This document shows, in pieces, positions 59,101-64,000 of a stretch of 64,000 nt of DNA; position 1 is the first letter of the stretch; the number at the start of each line of letters is the position of its first letter. Location: positions 434,001 through 498,000 of the forward strand of contig JAPVLO010000115.1 of NCBI GenBank assembly GCA_027257055.1, read 5' to 3'. This DNA is from Cephalopachus bancanus. Lineage: Eukaryota > Chordata > Mammalia > Primates > Tarsiidae. The translations under genes and the position numbers were made by a program. The notes beneath the pieces were generated by a model that saw only the letters and a list, made by a program, of their open reading frames with translations, was not told the DNA's origin and searched no databases.

Positions 59101-59519
59101 TTAGGATAGATTCTAAATGAATCCAAGTAGCTGTGAAGTCCATAATTTTGTTCTTCTTTATGGCTGTGTAATATTCCATTGTGTCTATGTACCACATTTT
59201 TTTATCCAATCCAGTTTCGATGCAGCAAGTTTGGTTCTATGTTTTTGCTATTGTGAATAGTGATGCAGCAAAAATGCGTAGCACGGATCTTTCATCTTTC
59301 TGGTTCCTCTCTTCTCTCTTACCTCTTGTTTCTATTTGTCACCACTCCTAAATTTATTGTGGTTGAACTATTGCTGATCTGGATCCAGCTGTGAATCTAT
59401 CAAGTGTGAAAGGATCTCAGACCCTGTGCCTGTTGGAAACTCAAGTCTTTTTGTACCTACTGTACGCATGGTATGATCTCCTCTCAACCTCAAAACCCCA
59501 CAAGCAAACTTCTCTTAAC

Positions 59520-59665
59520 ATCCTCCTATTCCAGGTGAGGAAACTATCATTTGAAGAGTGAAAATATATTGATGATGGTCATTCGGCTAGGAAGTGGCTG
59601 AAGTGAGACTTGCCTTGAAGACTGTCTGACTCCAAAGCACGTGACTTTCCCACTCTGGCTCCAGA
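59520..59665 (-). mobile_element. MIR fragment, antisense
   Basis: CAGGTGAGGAAACTATC and GACTGTCTGACTCCAAAGC. Confidence 0.6.
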
Positions 59666-59980
59666 CAGAGCATTCTTGGATCTGAGTGGCACTTCCTACA
59701 CCCATGGACCCTGGAGAAGTGTGAGAGCTGTGCTGTTTTCTCAGGGAGGGCACATAAACCCACTGAATGGCCACTGTGGCCTCCAGAAACAGCAGGCTGT
59801 TAGAGAGTCCTCTGTCATCTTCCTTAGGGGCAGGAGTTATGGACTTATTTGTGGGAGGCGGTAAGCTGAGAATGGAGATTGCTCCATTTGAGTTTTAAAG
59901 GGGAACCTAGAGGTTCCTGAGAATGTAAGCAAAATAAAACACAATGGAGGCAGCAACAGGCTGCTTTGAACTGGTGTCTG
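59666..59980. other. Intergenic DNA, unrecognised
   Basis: Nothing recognised. Confidence 0.35.
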
Positions 59981-59984
59981 CTAC

Positions 59985-60238
59985 TATGACAGTGGTTAGG
60001 CACATGGGCCTTGGAATCCAGCAGACTTGGGTTTGAGGGCCACTTTGGCACCTGCTTCTTTGGATGACGATTTGCAAGCTATTTAAATTCTCAAGGCTTC
60101 TGTTTCTTCACCTGTAAAATGGAGATGATCATAGTAGTTTGTTGCAAGGATCAAATGGTATCATTCATATAAAGCATTTAGCCTAATACTTAGAACTCAG
60201 TCAATGTTAAAAAATAGTATTACTAGTAACAAAACTGG
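59985..60238 (+). mobile_element. MIR, sense, nearly full-length
   Basis: ACAGTGGTTAGGCACATGGGC ... TTCTTCACCTGTAAAATGG ... TAGAACTCAGTCAATG. Confidence 0.83.
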
Positions 60239-60244
60239 GTTAAG

Positions 60245-60772
60245 AGTAAATTCCTGTTAGAAATGTTCTATATCAGGCCAGGTACAGTGGCTCATGCCTG
60301 TAATCCCAGCACTTTGAGAGGTAGAGGCAATAGGATTGCCTGAGCCCAGGGGTTTGAGACCAGCCTGGGAAACTTGGTGAGACCTCGTCTCTACAATAAA
60401 TCAAAAAATTAGCTGGGCATGGTGGCACATGCCTGTGGTTCCAGCTATTTGGAAGGCTGAGGTGGAAGGATCGCCTAAGCTCAACAGTTCAAGGCTGCGG
60501 TGGCTGTGAGTGTGCCACTGCACTCCAGCTTGGGCAATAGAATGAGACTCCAACTCAAAAAAAAAAAAAAGAAAGAAATATTCTATATCTTGATTTGGGT
60601 GGTGATTATATGGGTGTGCACATATGTAAACAAATTAATTGAACTACATACTTAAGATCGCTATATGAACACATCTTTAAAATTAAAAATTAAAAAAAGA
60701 TTGCTGTACTTTTCACATTTTATTGTATGTATCTTATACTTCGATAAAAGAAAAACAAGAACAAGAAAAAGA
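60245..60772 (+). mobile_element. L1 LINE 3' end, sense, split by an Alu
   Basis: TTCTATATCTTGATTTGGG, ATATGGGTGTGCACATATG, then TTTATTGTATGTATCTTATAC and CGATAAAAG: an old L1 3'UTR end. Confidence 0.72.
60273..60572 (+). mobile_element. Alu, full-length, sense
   Basis: GAAATGTTCTATATC / GAAATATTCTATATC on both sides. Confidence 0.93.
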
Positions 60773-61980
60773 GAAAAAAGCTCTGTAAGCCAGTGTTGGT
60801 AAAGTGGGAGGGTTCAAATTTTTAAAATATTGCAACCTAAAATATAGAGAAAAAATGTGTTATAGATGTTTGTTGGGTGATTAATTAGTGAAAACATTAT
60901 GGTCCCCCTTCTCCCTGATTTTGTAACGCTTATGATATTTGTCAGTTTTCTTAATTGTGTAATTTGTTGTGACTGATTAAATTATTCTAAGTAAATGTTC
61001 ACTTTTGTACTTAAGAAAAGTGTAAACGCTCCCCTTTTTGGTAGGGGTTAACGTGGGACCCTCTTGGATAAGAATAAGGATGGAGCCAAAGCGGTCAGCT
61101 CAGTGTCAGCCTGCCCACCTTTCTTAGCTTCTTGAGCCAGTGGATGGCCTGGGTGTAGGGCTATGTGGTTGTCCTAGGGGAAGTGACCATTCTGGCCTGG
61201 CTGATGGGAAGCCTGCTGCAGTCAGGCTCAGCTCATCGCTGCTGCGGGGGAGCTCCCACTGGATCATCTTCCCTAGACAGATGGAGAGGCCTAGCAACGC
61301 AATGATGTCAGCCTGATCAATTCTCCCTCTTTCTAACAGTTCTCAGCAGTGACCTTAGAGGTAGGCATCCTTAGGGAAACTTCCCTGAGTAACAGAGATG
61401 TAGGACACTCGGAAGGCGGGGGATACCTGGGCTGGGAGCTCCATGAGTGGAGCTGCCAGCAAGGCCTCCCAGTACATCTTGGGGCCATTACCTTGGGGAG
61501 ATGGTATTGGACAAGTCTGCCTTTCCATTATGCAAAGAAAGGGCTTTTCAAGTAAATTTCCATTTAAGTATGAGCTTAGATCAGTGAAGATGGGGCCATA
61601 ATAGCTTTGATGGTCATCACAGCTATTAAAAACACATTTTTTTCCCTGTGCTCAGTCTGCCTTGTCATCTTCACATTGTTCATCCCCAGAAGACTGTGAC
61701 TCAACCTTTCCTGAGTATCTGTGAGGCAGGTTAATGTTCATATATATTTTCAGCTTTTTATTTCTTCAACATGCATAGCATGAAATTTACATGCTTGACA
61801 CAGTCCACAGATGTATCCAGAATGTGATAAAAACTAAAAGTCAGTTCAGGGATGGAGGTGGGTGATGGGGTAAGTAAGTAAAGCACTCCACTCATTGGTC
61901 ATTGCTTACAATACCAGGCTTGCCTCTCTTCAGACCACCTTGTGCTGCCTGTTTCCTGCTTAGGTCCTCACATATACACA
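60773..61980. other. Single-copy intergenic stretch (1.2 kb)
   Basis: No repeat or gene recognised; one of the longest Alu-free stretches of the right half. Confidence 0.4.
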
Positions 61981-62144
61981 GTCCTTTTTTAGCTCAAGGA
62001 TCTTAAACTCTTGTTTCTGCTGCCTGAATGCTCTTTCTCCATGCTCTATCAGGCTGCATGCTTTCAGGGTCTCAACTGGAACCTAATATCTTTGAGGAAG
62101 CCCCCTGTGACCCCCTGCCCCTAGACCAGGTTGGAGCCCTGTGT

Positions 62145-62895
62145 TGGTTGTCTATTGCTGCATAATAAACTGCCATTGGGCCGGGTGTGGTGGTTCAAGC
62201 CTGTAATCCCAGCACTTTGGGAGGCTGAGGCAAGAGGCTTACCTGAGCCCAGCGGTTCGAGACCAGCCTGGGCAACTTGGTGAGACCTCGTCTCTACCAT
62301 ATATCAAAAAAATTAGCCAGGCATGGTAGCGCTTGCCTGTGGTTCTGGCCACTTGGAAGGCCAAGGTGGAAGGATCGCCTAAGCCCAGCGGGTCGATGTT
62401 GGGGTGGCTGTGAGTGTGCTACTACACTCCAGCCTGGGCGACAGAGTGAGACTCTGACTCAAAAAATAAAAATAAACTGCCATCAATCATGTATTTGTTC
62501 ATAGTTCTGCAATTTTGGCTGGGCTCAGTCTTGCCTGGGATCACCTCTGTAGCTGCAGTCAGGTGTCAGGTTGACTGGGTGCTGCTGGCCCCACATAGCC
62601 TCACTCGTATGTCTGGGACCTCAGACAGAATGGTAGGGACTGCTGGGACAGCTGGGATGTCCTGGACAGCTAGGAGGACAACTTGGCAACTTCAGGGGAG
62701 CAAGAGGGCAAGAGTTAAAGCTGCAAGGTCCTTGAAGACCAAGGCTCAGAAGTCACATAATATCCTTTCCACAGCATCCTATTGGTAAAAGCATCATAGG
62801 GCTAACACAGATTCAAAGGCAGGGATATATACTCACCTCCTGACGCAAAGTCACACTGCAAAGGGGCACATATCCAGGGATGGAGGAATTCTGGC
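62145..62895 (+). mobile_element. Old mammalian LTR-like repeat, split by an Alu
   Basis: GGTTGTCTATTGCTGCATAATAAACTGCC, after the Alu CATAGTTCTGCAATTTTGGCTGGG ... ATCCTATTGGTAAAAGC ... CCATCTGTGCCTAGC. Same broad family as at 23.2 kb; class uncertain. Confidence 0.55.
62179..62470 (+). mobile_element. Alu, full-length, sense
   Basis: AATAAACTGCCAT on both sides. Confidence 0.94.
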
Positions 62896-63120
62896 CATCT
62901 GTGCCTAGCACAGGCCTCCTGTCAGAGCTTCCTAAGATTTTCCTTCACTGCATGTATCATAACTGTTATGAATAGTTCCTTATATAATTGTCTTTCTCCT
63001 CAACTAGACAAAAATGTCTGAGCGCAGGGACCGACTGTCTCATTCCACAGTCTATTTCTAGAGCTTGGTTCATACTACAGACTAAGTAGCTGTTAAATGA
63101 ATACATGGACAGGACCCTGC

Positions 63121-63868
63121 CCCCTGCCCCCCACAAAGAATTAACCAGCCCAAAACATCAATAATGATGAAACTGAGAAACCTTGCTGGGAAGAAAAGAA
63201 CTGACTATTCTTTCAGTCCTTACTGGGTTAAGATTTGGTGAGTTCTTCCCGGTAAGAGTCTCACTCTGTCGCCCTCGCCCTACTTTGGTCTCTGGTGTCT
63301 GGTCCCACACAGCTCTTGGGGAACAGCTTTTCTGATGAAGCCCTGAAGAGCGGGGAGGGAGGGAATGGCTCCATCTGTCGGACAAAGCCGTGATCACAGA
63401 TTCAGAGTTTTTTTTCCAGGAAGGTCCTTAGGTGGGTCAGCCATGACCAGACTGCACCTCTGTCCCTTGGGCTGCTGGAGGACTTTTAGTGAGGCAGCAC
63501 GTGACTAGGTAAAGTTATTACCGACCAAGTGTGACCAACTTGGGAGTTGTGTTTAGCAGCTTTCCTTCTTATTTTGAAATTATTTTTAAAATTTTGAAAT
63601 GTGATACTTTTATGTTACATGCAGTATATATGTATGCTTATATATAGCATACAGTATACAAGTACAGTTTAAATAGTAATATGAAAAGAAATACCCATGA
63701 TTCATTACTCAGATTTTCAGAACAGAACATTATCAATTCTTTAGAAGCCCCCAAATCAGCTCTAGTCCCTTCCTTTCCCCTTCCTTTCTCTTTTCTTTTT
63801 ACCTCTGTGCTTTCATTCTTCCATTCTGTTCTTTTTGAAGAATTCCTTTTCTCTTTTTCTTTTTCTTA
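63121..63868. other. Single-copy intergenic stretch
   Basis: 63630-63660 contains a small inverted repeat, GTATGC-TTATATATA-GCATAC. A 20-base Alu-like word at about 63255 is isolated. Pyrimidine-rich from 63765. Confidence 0.4.
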
Positions 63869-63869
63869 A

Positions 63870-64000
63870 TTCAGAGTCTCACTCTGTTGCCCAGGTTGGA
63901 GTGCAGTGGCATACTCATGGCCACTACAGCCTTGACCTGCTGGACTCAGGTGATCCTTCCACCTCAGCCTTCCAAGTAGCTGGAACTACAGGCATGCTCA
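63870..64000 (-). mobile_element. Alu, antisense, cut by the window edge
   Basis: CAGAGTCTCACTCTGTTGCC to GGAACTACAGGCATGC; continues beyond the window. Confidence 0.9.

Larger units (their letters stand above)
58359..59290 (-). mobile_element. L1 LINE 3' end, antisense, split by two Alus
   Basis: GATCAGGTACCCTTATTG, CTACTGCCAATCCCTT, after an Alu TATTGTATTATGGTAAATG, then after another GTGTAATATTCCATTG and ATCCAATCCAGTTTCGATG. Same order as at 22.7 kb. Confidence 0.78.
61985..63120 (+). mobile_element. L2 LINE, sense, split by an LTR-like repeat
   Basis: 61985-62120 (TGCCTGAATGCTCTTTCTCC, CAGGGTCTCAACTGG) and 62905-63120 (CATAACTGTTATGAATAG, ACTAGACAAAAATGTCTGAG, GCAGGGACCGACTGTCTC) are successive parts of one L2 3' region. 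Confidence 0.65.

Noticed and set aside
63245..63275. Extra Alu at AGAGTCTCACTCTGTCGCCC
   Set aside because: Only about 20 bases match; too short to call an element.
57000..64000. Part of CDC23, the expected next gene
   Set aside because: No exon-like sequence with homology that I recognise before the window ends.

Overview
The window is vertebrate nuclear DNA, almost certainly from a primate. It is packed with dimeric, 7SL-derived Alu SINEs (about 80 copies, roughly a third of the sequence), and it also carries L1, MIR, L2, MER5-like and MLT1-like repeats. The commonest young Alu type is not a human, Old World or New World monkey subfamily that I recognise, and it does not look like the lemur/loris type. 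It has GGCTCAGCCTG at the 5' end and an AATAAATCAAAAAA linker between the arms. A tarsier is my best guess (inference, about 0.7). There are no prokaryotic genes, operons or CRISPR arrays.

Two protein-coding genes lie head-to-tail on the + strand. (1) The last two coding exons and the 3'UTR of CDC25C (about 100-965) encode the C-terminal tail of the mitotic CDK1-activating phosphatase. (2) The complete GFRA3 gene (about 8.4-34.6 kb) encodes GFR-alpha-3, the GPI-anchored artemin co-receptor that signals with RET. Its eight coding exons have GT/AG splice sites and consistent phases and give a 395-residue protein. A CpG-rich promoter covers exon 1. The CDC25C-GFRA3 order matches human 5q31.2 as I remember it. 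The next human neighbour, CDC23, is not visible and presumably lies beyond the right edge.

Layout: 1-1 kb CDC25C end; 1-8.4 kb intergenic Alus, a MER5-type element, a four-unit tandem repeat and single-copy DNA; 8.4-34.6 kb GFRA3, with two large repeat-filled introns (9.9 and 6.4 kb) and a 5.3-kb intron 4; 34.6-64 kb intergenic DNA with many Alus, split MIR and L2 copies, an LTR-like element at 39.3-39.8 kb, an orphan CpG island at 44.75-45.2 kb and an MLT1 LTR at 55.06-55.52 kb.

I did not find a new multi-gene system. The most interesting observations are: (a) the young Alu subfamily has acquired a tRNA-like internal promoter, with a perfect 5-bp/7-nt T-arm-like hairpin over box B and an A box changed by a one-base deletion, plus a 7-bp hairpin in the right arm; (b) the orphan CpG island with an AT-rich, homeobox-like core; (c) single MIR copies each broken by several Alus with readable target-site duplications, which form an insertion clock; (d) a trimeric Alu with another Alu inserted in its head. 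Repeat boundaries are approximate because they were read by eye.
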